NCBI RefSeq assembly: GCF_949628215.1
Contig: NC_134280.1
Coordinates: forward strand, 45,224,621-45,288,620
DNA: 64,000 nucleotides
Origin: Phalacrocorax aristotelis
Taxonomy: Eukaryota; Chordata; Aves; Suliformes; Phalacrocoracidae
Direction of reading: 5' to 3'
The notes below the pieces were generated by a model. It was given only the letters and a program-made list of their open reading frames with translations, ran no database searches and was not told the origin of the DNA. Both the position numbers and the translations under genes were made by a program. Shown piece by piece: positions 48,721 to 59,051 of the stretch (position 1 is the stretch's first letter; each line of letters opens with the position of its first letter).

Positions 48721-49689
48721 TCTGCCCCTTTCTCTTCCCCGCTCCCTCCCCCCCAAAAAAAACCCCAAAAACAAACAAAACCACAACAAAACCCAACCAC
48801 AACAACCCAACCCTATTTAGGACTAATGTCTTGTTTATTTTTCAAGTTTCCTTTGACTGGCTGGAAATATTAACACAAACACACACCCCTCTTTGGAAAA
48901 ACTTCTTGTTCTCAGGATGGATGCCTCTTCTCAATGGGCTGAGGCTATGAATTTTTCACTTGAAACACTGGGAACTGGGAGCAGGCATCTGTCGGTGGCA
49001 GTGACAGCAAAGCCTAGCCAAGCAAACCAAGTGGGTAGCCTCATTCCTTTTGAGAACAATAGGAAATGGCAACCATTTCTGGGTGAAACAAGAGCTTGCT
49101 GTGCAGCAGACAAACACGGGATGTGCAGTACCCCTGATACTGAAGAAAAAGACTTTTCCTTAGGAAGTGAGTTGTAGAAGTTGCCTGTGAGTCTAGTCGA
49201 AATCTCCCTCCCCTGAAAAAAGTCCAATATAATGTAGCGTCTGCATGACATCCTGCAAGTTTTAACAGAAAGGGGTGGTGTAGAAGTTTCCATTGCACGT
49301 TGTGCTAGGCAGAACAATAAGATATATTTCAGGCCTCTAAACTTCCTCAAGGACCCATTTTTGAGTAATGTCACCGTAGAAGCTAATTCATCAACATGAA
49401 TGCAAGTTCTCATGCTTTTTTCTGTGCACAAACTGAAGCAAGTGATATGAGACTCTACTGAAACGCTCATACCTAAGGGCACCAGACGAAGTGTAAAATT
49501 TCAGTTTAACTGTAAAGCTGAGAAGGTTCCTTCATACTGCTGTCACTTGGTGGTTTTTTTCTTAAGCTTGAAAATTGCCTCTTAAAAACAAAATGGCTGT
49601 CATTTCCTGTGCAACTGAGGAAAATTGAGACGTTGCGGGTGGGGGGAGCTGGATCCCACCGAACTCCTCTGTGTCAGTGCCAGCTAAGT
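48721..49689. other. Non-retroviral segment between copies A and C, with an unassigned 183-codon open frame
   Basis: About 970 bp separates the copy A 5' LTR from the broken end of copy C gag. A minus-strand frame (49,482-48,931) is open for 183 codons. It is Cys- and Ser-rich, matches no family I recognise, and could be chance. The part next to copy A is a C/A-rich low-complexity stretch (48,745-48,815). Confidence 0.45.
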
Positions 49690-51151
49690 GGGTGCCACCA
49701 TGTCCTCTCCATGGTCACAGAGGTAAAACTATAGGGTGCCCCATGGTGTGCATCGTCTCTCTTGAGCAAAGGGATGCTTATTCATAATGGCTGAGATAGT
49801 GGTCTGTAGAGGTGGGGAGTAGAACATATCCTTTTCAAGCTGCTGAACCTTCTGGGACAGTTTCTCCACAGCAGTGATATGCAATATATTCCTTGAAGTG
49901 GTACCTTTTTTTCACTCCAGACAGGAGTTGCAGCCAGAGGCTGAGTGCTTGTGTCCCTTTTCCAATTGCTTTGGCTCTAATTCCAAACTGCTGGCCCCCT
50001 TATCCCAGCATCAGAGCAACCAGGTGATAACGTGCTCACCTGCACAAAGGCCGAAATATTTTCGCATATCTTGCAGCTTAATGAAGGATAGGGATCGGGT
50101 AGTTTCCATTTCTTGTACAAGTTCTTCCTCTTCCTCCTCCTCTCCTCATGACGGCCCTGCTTTTTCATCATTTCATTTTAAATGAGTTGACTTTCTCTTC
50201 CAGGATTTCTTCTTGTGTATAGGGGCAACTGACACTAGCACAGGTTGATCCTCTGATTCAGCTGCAATGCTTGTCACTGGGGTTGGAGTAGCCACAGCGT
50301 CTATTGAGGGGGTTTGAGTAGCCACAGTGCTTGTCACCCAGGTTGGAATAACTGCAGTGTCTGTCATGGGGGTTTGAGTGGCCACAGTGCTTGTCACCAG
50401 GGTTGGAGTAGCCGCAGCATCTGTCGTGGGGGTTTGAGTGGCCGCAGTGCTTGTTGCTTTCCTTGTCTTTGTCTTTTTAGATCCAGAGGTCTTCTCTTCC
50501 CCTTGGGGGTACTGAATAGTGTTAAACAGGGCTTGATAGGCCTGGGCCAGGCCCCAGCACATTGCAGTGATTTGTATCTCTCTGGGACTGCCAGGGTGCC
50601 AACATACTTCCTCCAAATATTCTACTTATTTTTCAGGATTCTGCAGTTGTTCAGGAGTGAAGCCCCGAGATGCTGGGGGTGCCCACCGTCTTAGGCATTT
50701 GCCCATACTATCCCATATACCCTGCCACACATAGCTATTGAGCCTTGGCGCAGATCTCTGGATGACATTCTTAAATTGCTTATTAACATAAGACCGAGCT
50801 GAAATGGTCTGCCAAAGCAATACCAACTGATGCATCTTAACTACCCAAGGATGTTCAAGATACTGAAAAGTTGTTGTAATGAAAAAGAAGGCATTATAGG
50901 AGATGGTAGCCGTTCTGTATTTCCTCCATAAAAAAACTCCCAGAGGAGGAGGTTTAATTGCTAATTGCATCCATAAGGTGGTACCCGATGTACAGTAATG
51001 GCTTCAATATAAACTTCAAATACCAAATAAAACTCAAGGCCAATGTTTTAAAAACAGCTCTCCCAGGCAAAACATCACTAATCACTGGAGAGCACAGCAG
51101 ACCACAAAACCCAACGCCAATCTTTAATAGACGCAGCAAATGCAAGAGCAT
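49690..51151 (-). pseudogene. Copy C gag pseudogene with expanded T-Q-T repeat
   Basis: The N-terminal open frame (51,151-50,954) starts with MLLHLLRLLKIGVGF and is strongly hydrophobic, like copy A. It is followed by several frame breaks. The 50,616-50,173 frame contains a tandem repeat of about 20 residues (TSTVATQTPMTDTAVIPTWV type) present three times, then the conserved PVLVSVAPIHKKKSWKRKST stretch. The frame is lost again at a TGA near 50,170, and the sequence ends in the C-terminal gag region. Confidence 0.8.
50270..50460 (-). repeat. VNTR inside copy C gag (30/60-bp unit)
   Basis: On the plus strand, units beginning GGGTTTGAGTGGCCACAGTG repeat every 60 bp. Each splits into two related 30-bp halves (GGTTTGAGTAGCCACAGTG and GGTTGGAATAACTGCAGTG). 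About six halves are present. The corresponding site has about one half in copy A and about two in copy B. Confidence 0.85.
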
Positions 51152-51228
51152 GGTGCAGATCAGATAAACTAATATTGAGAACAGAGTCTATGCTGTGACG
51201 AAAAGATGTTATTATCTCAACCCTTCAT

Positions 51229-51246
51229 GCCCCACATTGGGTGCCA
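51229..51246 (-). other. Primer-binding site of copy C, tRNA-Lys type
   Basis: The minus strand reads TGGCACCCAATGTGGGGC. It matches the lysine tRNA (Lys1,2) primer-binding sequence TGGCGCCCAACGTGGGGC at 16 of 18 positions. Both differences are CpG decay (CG to CA and CG to TG). It lies 8 nt downstream of the LTR end. Confidence 0.8.
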
Positions 51247-51254
51247 AAAAGGAC

Positions 51255-51693
51255 TGTCATGGTTCAGCCCCAGTCAGCAACTAAACACCATGCATCCCTG
51301 TGGGATGGGGGAGAGAATCGGAAGAGCAAAAGCAAAAGAACAAAAAACTTGTGGGTTGAGATAAGAACAGTTTAATAATTAAAATAAGATAATAATAATT
51401 ATTATGATAATAATAACAATAATGATATAGTAAAAAAGAAAAGGGAAAGAGGGAAAAAAGCCAAAACACAGATGATACAACCACTCACCACCTGCCAATC
51501 AACCCTGCGAGTCCCCGAACCGCGATTGCTGCCTGCCTCCCCCAGCCAGCTCCTCCCAGGTAACATACTGGGCATGACAATACATGATATGGAATACCCC
51601 TTTGGCCAGTTTGAATCCGCTCTCTTAGCTGTGCCCCTTCCCCTCCCAGCTGCAGTGAAGAAAATTAACTCTATCTCAGCTAAAACCATGACA
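51255..51693 (-). repeat. Copy C 5' LTR
   Basis: The 439-bp LTR starts TGTCATGGTTTTAGCTGAG and ends GGCTGAACCATGACA on the minus strand, with TG...CA termini and the inverted end repeat TGTCATGG/CCATGACA. It shares AACAGTTTAATAATTAAAAT and the TGGCCAGT block with the A and B LTRs but is otherwise diverged. It includes an AT-rich (TAATAA)n stretch near 51,385-51,430. Confidence 0.88.
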
Positions 51694-52250
51694 GAAAGAC
51701 ATGCAGCTCTTCAGGTCTATTCATATAGTTTCTTCTGCTGTGCTCACCAGCCCACCACCTGACACTGGTGTAGTATGACTAATACCTAGCATATGTTGCT
51801 TGCTCTCTCATCCTCTCCAGAGGAGGCAGCATATGCGCCAGTGTGTCTTGTTTGATAGGATTTTCTGCTGTATTTTTAAATAGAAGTGCTGCTCTGCATT
51901 GATGCTACAGAAAGCAGCTCCAAAATGTTCAGTACCTGTGCTTTGAGGGGAAGCTGGTGAGGTGTGGAACAGTGCTTAATTCTTGCATATGTTTGTTCCC
52001 CAGCCTCTGAAGAATGAGAAAGTTTTACCTGACTTACACACAGGCTTTATTCTGAATATAATGTTATCGGGCAATGCTATTTTAACAGTGCTTCTCAGGC
52101 AAGCAGCTTTTGGCTATCACTATCTTTGCCTTAAGACAGAAAAATTCAATCTCTTGAGCAAATTAGCTAGCTAGCCCTCAGAAATATTGCTAGAGTGCTG
52201 ATCAAACATTTGGATGCACTTTCTGTGAGTTAGCTAGCAAGGCCCAGCCC
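51694..52250. other. Spacer upstream of SYT13
   Basis: I see no gene or repeat of note between the copy C LTR and the SYT13 promoter region. A 63-codon plus-strand frame (51,983-52,174) has no signature. Confidence 0.5.
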
Positions 52251-52257
52251 CTTCTGC

Positions 52258-52265
52258 TGACGTCA
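52258..52265 (+). promoter_or_regulatory. Perfect CRE (TGACGTCA) upstream of SYT13
   Basis: The palindromic cAMP-response element TGACGTCA occurs about 345-350 bp upstream of the SYT13 start codon. This fits a promoter-proximal CREB/ATF site. The transcription start is not known from the sequence. Confidence 0.5.
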
Positions 52266-52609
52266 TTCCTCTCTGTCACACATCAGACTTTCCCCAGTGT
52301 TCTCCAGTGGAGAACAGGCTTCAGTGAAAACTGCAGCTGTATGGAGATTGCAGGCACCACAATCACTATTTCCTCTACCTGATCTGGAGCAGAAACTGCA
52401 TCATCAGGATAGGAAGGTAGCCTTGTCGCCTAGCAAAGGTGGGATGATTTATCTCTGTCTCTAGATTGGTCCCTTTTCTTTGCTGCACAAGAGAACTGTT
52501 TTCAGACTTCCAAGGAGAATGAAGCCAGGCTAGAAATCGGAGTGGATGTTTGAGAGCTGCTTTCCCAGGGAGGAGAAGGAGCCACAGGGTTTCTGTGCAG
52601 CCCAGGACA

Positions 52610-52792
52610 ATGGTTTTATCTGCCCCAGTAATAGCCCTGGGGGCTACCTTAGGGACTGCAACTAGCATCCTTGCCCTCTGCGGTCTCACCTGCTTCTGCA
52701 AACGCAAGCAACCTGGGAAAGGGCTCTCAGAAGAGGACCAAGAGGAGGATGTGGAAAATGCTAAGCCCAGTGTGCTTCAACCAGTCCAGCAA
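52610..52792 (+). CDS. SYT13: Synaptotagmin-13, first coding exon (61 codons)
   Basis: Synaptotagmin-13 is a type-I-like single-pass membrane protein of the synaptotagmin family, active in vesicle trafficking; its C2 domains lack the calcium-binding residues. This exon encodes the N-terminus, starting MVLSAPVIALGATLGTATSI and including a hydrophobic span (residues ~4-27), Cys residues just after it (C24, C28, C30), a basic stop-transfer (KRKQ) and an acidic linker (EEDQEEDVE). The exon ends after two Gln codons with GTAAGA, in phase 0, where the mammalian gene also has its first junction. I chose the ATG at 52,610 because the mammalian protein begins there; an upstream in-frame ATG at 52,550 would add a non-conserved 20 residues. 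The other exons, including both C2 domains, are not in the window, so intron 1 is longer than 11 kb. Confidence 0.9.
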
Positions 52793-55361
52793 GTAAGACA
52801 CAGTCTCTAATTTACTCTGTGGCTTTTCTTTATGTGCAGAGGGTGGGAATGCAACTTCTCTGGTAGGCTACTCAGCATGTGATTTATGCTGCCTATTTAT
52901 CTGCTTACTCTGTTCAGGATGTAACAACATGTTAATGGGAGTAGGAGTGAGGGGAAAACCGAGATGGGCTGGGTGACTCACAGAATTACAGGAGCAGGAG
53001 ACAGCTGCCACACTGACAAAGAGAAAGCTGCTAATGGCAAAAATAGGGGAAAAGCCGCTTAGCTGTCAAGCTAGATCACAAGGGAAATAATTTCCTGAGG
53101 AAAGAAAACTGGACTTTAGCAGGTGGCATGCAGCATTGTAAAGAGGAGCTTACTCCTGCTGAGATCTCCTATAGCAGTTATTTCTCTAACTCTATTCATG
53201 ATATCTTATGGTTCCTGAAGGTTAGTTCCCTGTCAACAGCTGGTTTGTTGTGAAAACCATCCCTCCTCCTCCCTCTCCCCCTCTAACTGAGAAGATTAAT
53301 TATGTGTGAAGTTAAAACAAGGCATTGAATTGATAATAAAATGCAAGTAAGAATCTAGAGTGTGATGACTGGACAATCTCATCACACTGAAGTGCTTCTT
53401 CACTTCCTGTAAGAGCAATGTGGAGTACAGATTATGTCAGGCATCCCTCTGTGGTCTTTATTTCTTGTTAGCATCTTGTTAGATTTTCTCCTGAGCTCAG
53501 TGCAAGAGAGAGCAAGGGGAATAATAGGACCCTTCTAATATACTTATAATGGAAGGCTGTCTTCAGAGGGAAATGTTTGACTGATTTCTTTAGTTGACTA
53601 TGGTCTTTAGCATGAGCTACAGCACTGGTCAGTCTCTGAAAGTATTACCTGTTGGCTATTGCTCCTGATGTTTGTATGTGCCTACATCCTTTTCACTTTC
53701 ATCTAGCCATTCAACAAAATGTTATGCCATAGCAGCGAGTTCCAAAGGCCAGTGATGCATTGTATAGCAGTTGTTTGACTTTTGATTAGCTGAGCCTATT
53801 ATTTCTGTATTCTTAAAGGTGTAGCAGGAGTCCTAATTGAACTTCTCTGTAATGTTTGCAACTACGTATTCAGTGCCTCTCTGGCTACCACTCTTAGGCT
53901 TTTAGTAGAAAAGCGCCCTGGCACCCTCATGCTACTGTTGCAGTTTGTTCTCAGGAAAGATGACCAAGTCTACTAATTGTGTTGCAAGATCTGGTGCAGA
54001 TGCACAGGATCACATTACCGGTGCTTCTGGTTCCTGGAGGGGTGGGAGAATGGCTCCACTGACCGTGGATGAATATCTGCACTGAGTTTAGGACTTCTCA
54101 AGAGATTGCTGCTAATTCTGAGTAATAATCCATGAGTATGGTGAATACCTCCCAGTACCTGTTTGTATTTTCCTAGGATGAATCACCCGCTACTGTTTGA
54201 TAGTTTTGTCTTGTCTTTTCCAGGCTCCTTCCTTGTGTTTTCTAACCCATACAGGGGATTTGTCAACTCCTGTATATAAGGATACACAATAAAGCTGAGA
54301 TTTTCCAGATTTACTGTTAAAAAGAATGAGAAATGTGTAACTGACAGTCATATGACTTTACATAGCATTTTTTCTAGCTGTTGTCTGGAACAACACCACC
54401 CACAGATAACTTTACCATCAGTCTCTTTCTACAAGAGACTTTTTGTTGTTGTAATCTTCTAACTCAGAAACTTCCCAAATATTTGCTTAACTCCATCCTT
54501 GGACTGGATTTTTTTTCTTTTATACAGACATTTAAAATCATTTTGGGAAAGTGTTAATCTGTCCTGCAAGTTGTCCACTGGGGTGTCATCCTGCTTGCAT
54601 GACTGAAAGAAGCACTAAGTCACTGTGAAATCCAGTTAAGCCTCTAGTACCCAGCAGCTATTAGATTATGGTCCTCACAGTAATGCTACATTCATCAACT
54701 TCTGCCATAACTTAATCCAGTATTTGACCAACAGGGCATCAAATTATTCAGCCTGCCCTCAGTTTATCACTGTTACCTGAGTGACGGTGTTCTTTTACCA
54801 TTGCGGACTATCTAATTAGAAGTATTGTTTCTAATGTTACTGGTTTTGATTTTTCTTAAGGAAATCTGGCCAAATTATAGCAGCTGAATGACCATTCTGT
54901 CACAGAAAGTGCAAAATGTTCTTAGCTTTCATATTTGGCATGTTTAACAATTCTTTCCAATTAAAATAGTTTTCTTGCCAGGAACATGCATTCTCTTATG
55001 CTGTCACTGATTCAGAATTAGTCTATATACCTTGAAGGGATTAATATCATATTGAGTTCTGAGCTTGTGAAGTTTTATCATCTGTGTCTATGTTTATAAA
55101 TTGTCCTGTTGGGACTTTTTTCTGATACATTAGTACACTGTATGTCCTAGTAAGTGCTTGACATAATTATTGAAGCCTGTCAGGGCCACTAATTCTGATA
55201 AATAGAGATGATGAAAGATGAAGCAAGACTGCATTTTATTCACTTGGCATGTCTTCTATGACAGTGATGCTTGTATTTGCTATAGACAGAGGCTCCCCAT
55301 GGACATGCCCTGCATACATGAGGAGGAAGAGTTTGAACACAAAGATATACCTACAGAGCAA

Positions 55362-55423
55362 TTAAAAACTGTTAAATTAAAATTAAAAAATTAAAATTAA
55401 AATTAAAACAATTAAAAACTGCT
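55362..55423. repeat. AATTAAA simple repeat
   Basis: AATTAAA/AAATTAA units repeat imperfectly across about 60 bp of nearly pure A and T. Confidence 0.75.
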
Positions 55424-55924
55424 GTAAATTTGCAAAGTCTCAGCAAAGACTGAAGAATGAAGATGCCTAAACATATCCAGCAATGGCAACAATCTGGTGC
55501 ATTGTTTGAGTGATGCTGGGCAGGGACCCAGAAGGGTCGCTTGCAGACTCCTTGCTACTTTTGGTTTCTTTGCTTTCATGTACTTTATGCAGAAATATCT
55601 GGACTCTTCTGCTCATCTTTTTATTTAAGATACTGCTGCTGATTTGAAAAGAGACCTTCCATAGGGCACTGCTATGTAACTAGATTAGCAGATAGCACTT
55701 GGTAACAGAGCTGGCAGCAAAAATAATACACAGAGGCAGGTGAAGTTGGAAGAGGGGGTGGGCTAGTCCCACTGTGCTTGCGTATGTCTCTCATCTTTAA
55801 TTCTGCAGAGCAGACAGACAAGGGGAATATTTAGACCCAGTGGAGCTCTTGGTTGCTGTGTGTTGGTGGCTTTCCTGACTGCATATCTGGCTTTAGCAAG
55901 TGGAAGAAAAGATTGTATTAACAA

Positions 55925-56025
55925 TACCTCACACTCGTATGGTGTCTTTCATCCCAAAGGATCCCAAAGTACTTCATGTGCTGGCAGCACACAGCAATGC
56001 AAGCATACTGCTCTGGTGTGATGTT
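55925..56025. repeat. Possible ancient interspersed repeat
   Basis: GTGTCTTTCATCCCAAAGGA and TCCCAAAGTACTT resemble a motif common in old amniote interspersed repeats (CCTTTCATCC...GATCCCAAAGCGCTT). The family cannot be fixed by eye. Confidence 0.35.
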
Positions 56026-58135
56026 CAGTGAATGGTTAAGACAGCAGCATTTTACAGCAGCTTCAGTAGAGAAAGAACAGCAGAGACTGTATGGCAGGCA
56101 CAATATGTGTGTTAGAAGTAATGCCTTTGCATAACAAAAACAACCTGCTTTTTCAATTGTCTAGTGGGGCCTATCATTTTTTGCTTGGTTGGTCTGCTTT
56201 AATTTTAGAAGAATGGAAAACTGTGTTTAAGATTTGGATGAGTAACTTCAATTTTCCTATGTATTTTAGAACTGATGAGGCTTACATCGCTAAAAGAGGG
56301 ATCTCACTTACAGACTTGCACCGTATGACTTACAGAATAGCTAAACTCAGCTACATAAGGACTGCACACAGTGACATCTTTCTTTCTCAACCCACTTCTC
56401 TTCCAGAACACTTAAAATTAGACAAGACAAAATGCTCTGTTACCTAGTAGACTTCCTAAACACTGATGCACTGCCTGCCTTGAGAAGGTGACCTAATTAG
56501 CTCTGACTGACCTAATTAGTTCTTTACTACTGCCAAGTGCATATAACCTTAGTGTTGTGATCTCCATAAGCAGAGTATGACTAAAGTGCTAAACTTCAAG
56601 ACTGCTGCTTTCTTCAACTCAATTTCTTGAGGAATAGATATGCTCCTTCAGGACATGTGAACTGGGACCACAAAGTCCCAACACAGACAAGTGCTTCAGG
56701 GCATCATCTGCATTCATTATTAATAGGAAACAATGAGACTAATGAAAAACTTTAATTACAATTACAAACATTTTCTGGCTCTCCCTTGATCTAAACTTGA
56801 CATAGAAAAGGTTGGCAGGCAGTAGGGTTGGAGAGAAGCCCACTGCACAATAATCAACAAAACCTGGCAGTTTTACTTCTGTTTCTTGTCTTTAGTGTTT
56901 GGAAACATTAATAAAATATGTTGCAAGGGTCAGGGTCATTTGCTAGTCAGCTTTTGTTCTTCCCCGTTGATGAACCCAAATATAAATGAATCAGGAACCA
57001 TTTCAGTTTTGAGTAGACAGGATCCTTTCTTGGGGCATAAGGAAAAGAGGATTGTTATATTCTACTAAAATATTTTTCACTGTTTTGAGAGAACAGTAAT
57101 GCCTTTATGACAACCTTTGCTTGGGCTGCCTGAGTGTTACATTGCCTTTCAGGTTCTTCTGCTCATGCCATGTTCATGATTTAGCAGGGAAATGAAATGC
57201 TAAGAACAAACTCAGACGTAAATCCAAATTTCAATCCTGGTATAATAAAGGGAAAATATGTGCCTGAGGCCCATATGTGCCTGAGGTGGAGCTCCGGTCC
57301 ACAGAGCTGAGAGATAGTCCAGGAGGCTGAGATGACCATTGAATACCACCCCCACCCCCCCAATACTCTTGGTATGCTGTTGTAGGGCTCATTTGTTCAC
57401 CCAGTTCTCTGTCTTATTACTCCATAGTTGTACTTGCTTCAAGTGATTGATCCATTTCTTTGCCTTTCTAATGCTTACTATGTACTCATGTAAAATGGTC
57501 TGAAATCTGTGGGTGGCTACTGCCTCTTGGTTTTGGATTTTACTTCAAACATTGGGGTGAAAAAATACCATGCTTCAATCATAGCAAAAGGAACTTCAGG
57601 GTTGATTTCTGTGCTAAGAGAAAACACAGTCTTATGAAAGAAGGATTAACTGGTACAGGAATAGAGGAATAATCAAACAATAAGAACATTTTTTTTCTTG
57701 CAACCAAACATCTGCAGAGGAGTAAATCTGAAAAGACATACACCAAGTAGAAGGGTATTTGCTTTGACAAGAAAATCTCTGGACATTCAGGCAGCAGTTT
57801 CTAGAACCTAAGAAACAATGATGGTAAGAATGACCAGAGTCACCATCTTTTTCCCCTTTGTCTCAGCTCATTTAACATTGAGAGAATTGGAAGAATTAGT
57901 CTAATTAGTGCAAAGTAATAAACAAGGTTTTAATTTTCAGTTCAACTTTAAGAAAACTGCTGAGCCAGTCCAGCCTTGAGCACACCTGAAGTTTCCCCAT
58001 ATTTATGGCCCCAAACCAGTAGTAACTTCACCTGAAATTGTTAACTACATGCAGTACTCCCTGAAAACAACAGAAGAACCAGCAACTGGAAAACTTAATG
58101 GTTTGGATGAGAACAGGATGAAGATACAAGTCAAC

Positions 58136-58647
58136 TGTCATGGTTTAGCCGGCAGCTGAGCCCCACACAGTCGCTCGCTCACTCCCCCACCGGTAGATGG
58201 GGGAGAGAATCAGAAGGGTAACGCTCGTGGGTTGGGATAAGAACAGTTTAATAATTAAAATTAAAAGAAACAACAGTAGAAATGCAATGTAAAGGAGAAC
58301 AATGAGAGGCGCAAAGCCCCGGGGGAGGGGGGAAGGAGGAGAGAGGGGGAAAGAGGGGAGAGGGGGAACGAACCGCCGAAACAAACCGCACGCGCCGCAG
58401 CCACTCACCGCCCACCGACCCGACGCCGCGCCGGCCTCCGCGCTGCCACTGCCCCCCCTCAATATATTGGTCATGGTGTCACATGGTATGGAATGAACCT
58501 GCCATTGGCCAGTCGGGGTCAGCCGCCCCCACCATGGCCCTGCCCCTCCCAGCCCCCCCCCGCCACGCGGCAGAACGCGGGAAGCTGGAAAGTTAGCCGA
58601 CCCCCACAGTGAAGAGAATTAACCCCTTCTCAGCCAAAACCAGCACA
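58136..58647 (-). repeat. Copy B 3' LTR
   Basis: The 512-bp LTR runs TGTGCTGGTTTTGGCTGAG to CGGCTAAACCATGACA on the minus strand (TG...CA). It shares long blocks with the copy A 5' LTR. A very purine-rich segment (plus-strand 58,318-58,371) is expanded relative to copy A. Confidence 0.9.
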
Positions 58648-58664
58648 TTCTCCACCCCTTATTC
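58648..58664 (-). other. Polypurine tract of copy B
   Basis: The minus strand reads GGAATAAGGGGTGGAGAA immediately before the LTR start TGTGCTGG. This is the expected plus-strand primer position. Confidence 0.65.
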
Positions 58665-59051
58665 CATACCATTTACACCATGCCCAGGTCCCATATGATG
58701 CAATACAACCATACCAACCACCACCCCTCCCCTTCCCATCCTTTAACATAATACACAGACATCATTCCCTTAGTTCATGGACCTTCCCTGTAAAATGTCC
58801 ATTAAAATGTCCATTGAGTTCACCCAGTCCATGACTCTGGGCTCCATCTGTTGTATCAGTCTTTCCGGGTGGGAGAGATGGTGTGTGGCGTTGGGTTGCT
58901 GCATACCGAGTCAGTCATCGTTCCATCACTGCTGCACGGCTTGTTTCATAGTTGATCTTCCATGGGTTGGGAGGCTCGTACTCTGATATCGTTGATACAA
59001 CACAGAGGTAACACACAGTATTACATAGCGGTTCACATTGTGCCATTCAGT
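58665..59051. other. Copy B pol-to-LTR tail
   Basis: This 390-bp stretch follows the pol stop and has no conserved frame; no env is present. A short near-perfect duplication (AAAATGTCCATT) occurs at about 58,792-58,816. Copy A retains only the two ends of this region. Confidence 0.6.

Larger units (their letters stand above)
49690..51693 (-). mobile_element. ERV-L-like provirus, copy C (5' LTR, PBS and gag only)
   Basis: In minus-strand order this copy has a full LTR (51,693-51,255), an 8-nt gap, a primer-binding site (51,246-51,229), and a gag region that stops matching copies A and B near 49,695, within the C-terminal part of gag. Pol and the 3' LTR are missing. About 300 bp of gag, corresponding to copy A ~46,770-47,070, is also deleted near 49,880. 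It is the most diverged of the three copies. Confidence 0.85.
52793..58135. other. SYT13 intron 1, proximal part
   Basis: This is non-coding intronic sequence. It contains an (AATTAAA)n low-complexity stretch at about 55,362-55,423 and one probable ancient repeat at about 55,925-56,025. No internal exon with SYT13 features is seen. Confidence 0.6.

Noticed and set aside
56091-56447. 118-codon plus-strand frame in SYT13 intron 1
   Set aside because: It has no similarity to SYT13 or another family I recognise, and no splice context in phase with exon 1.
58302-58496. A plus-strand frame rich in Arg and Gly inside the copy B LTR
   Set aside because: It is a by-product of the purine-rich LTR segment.
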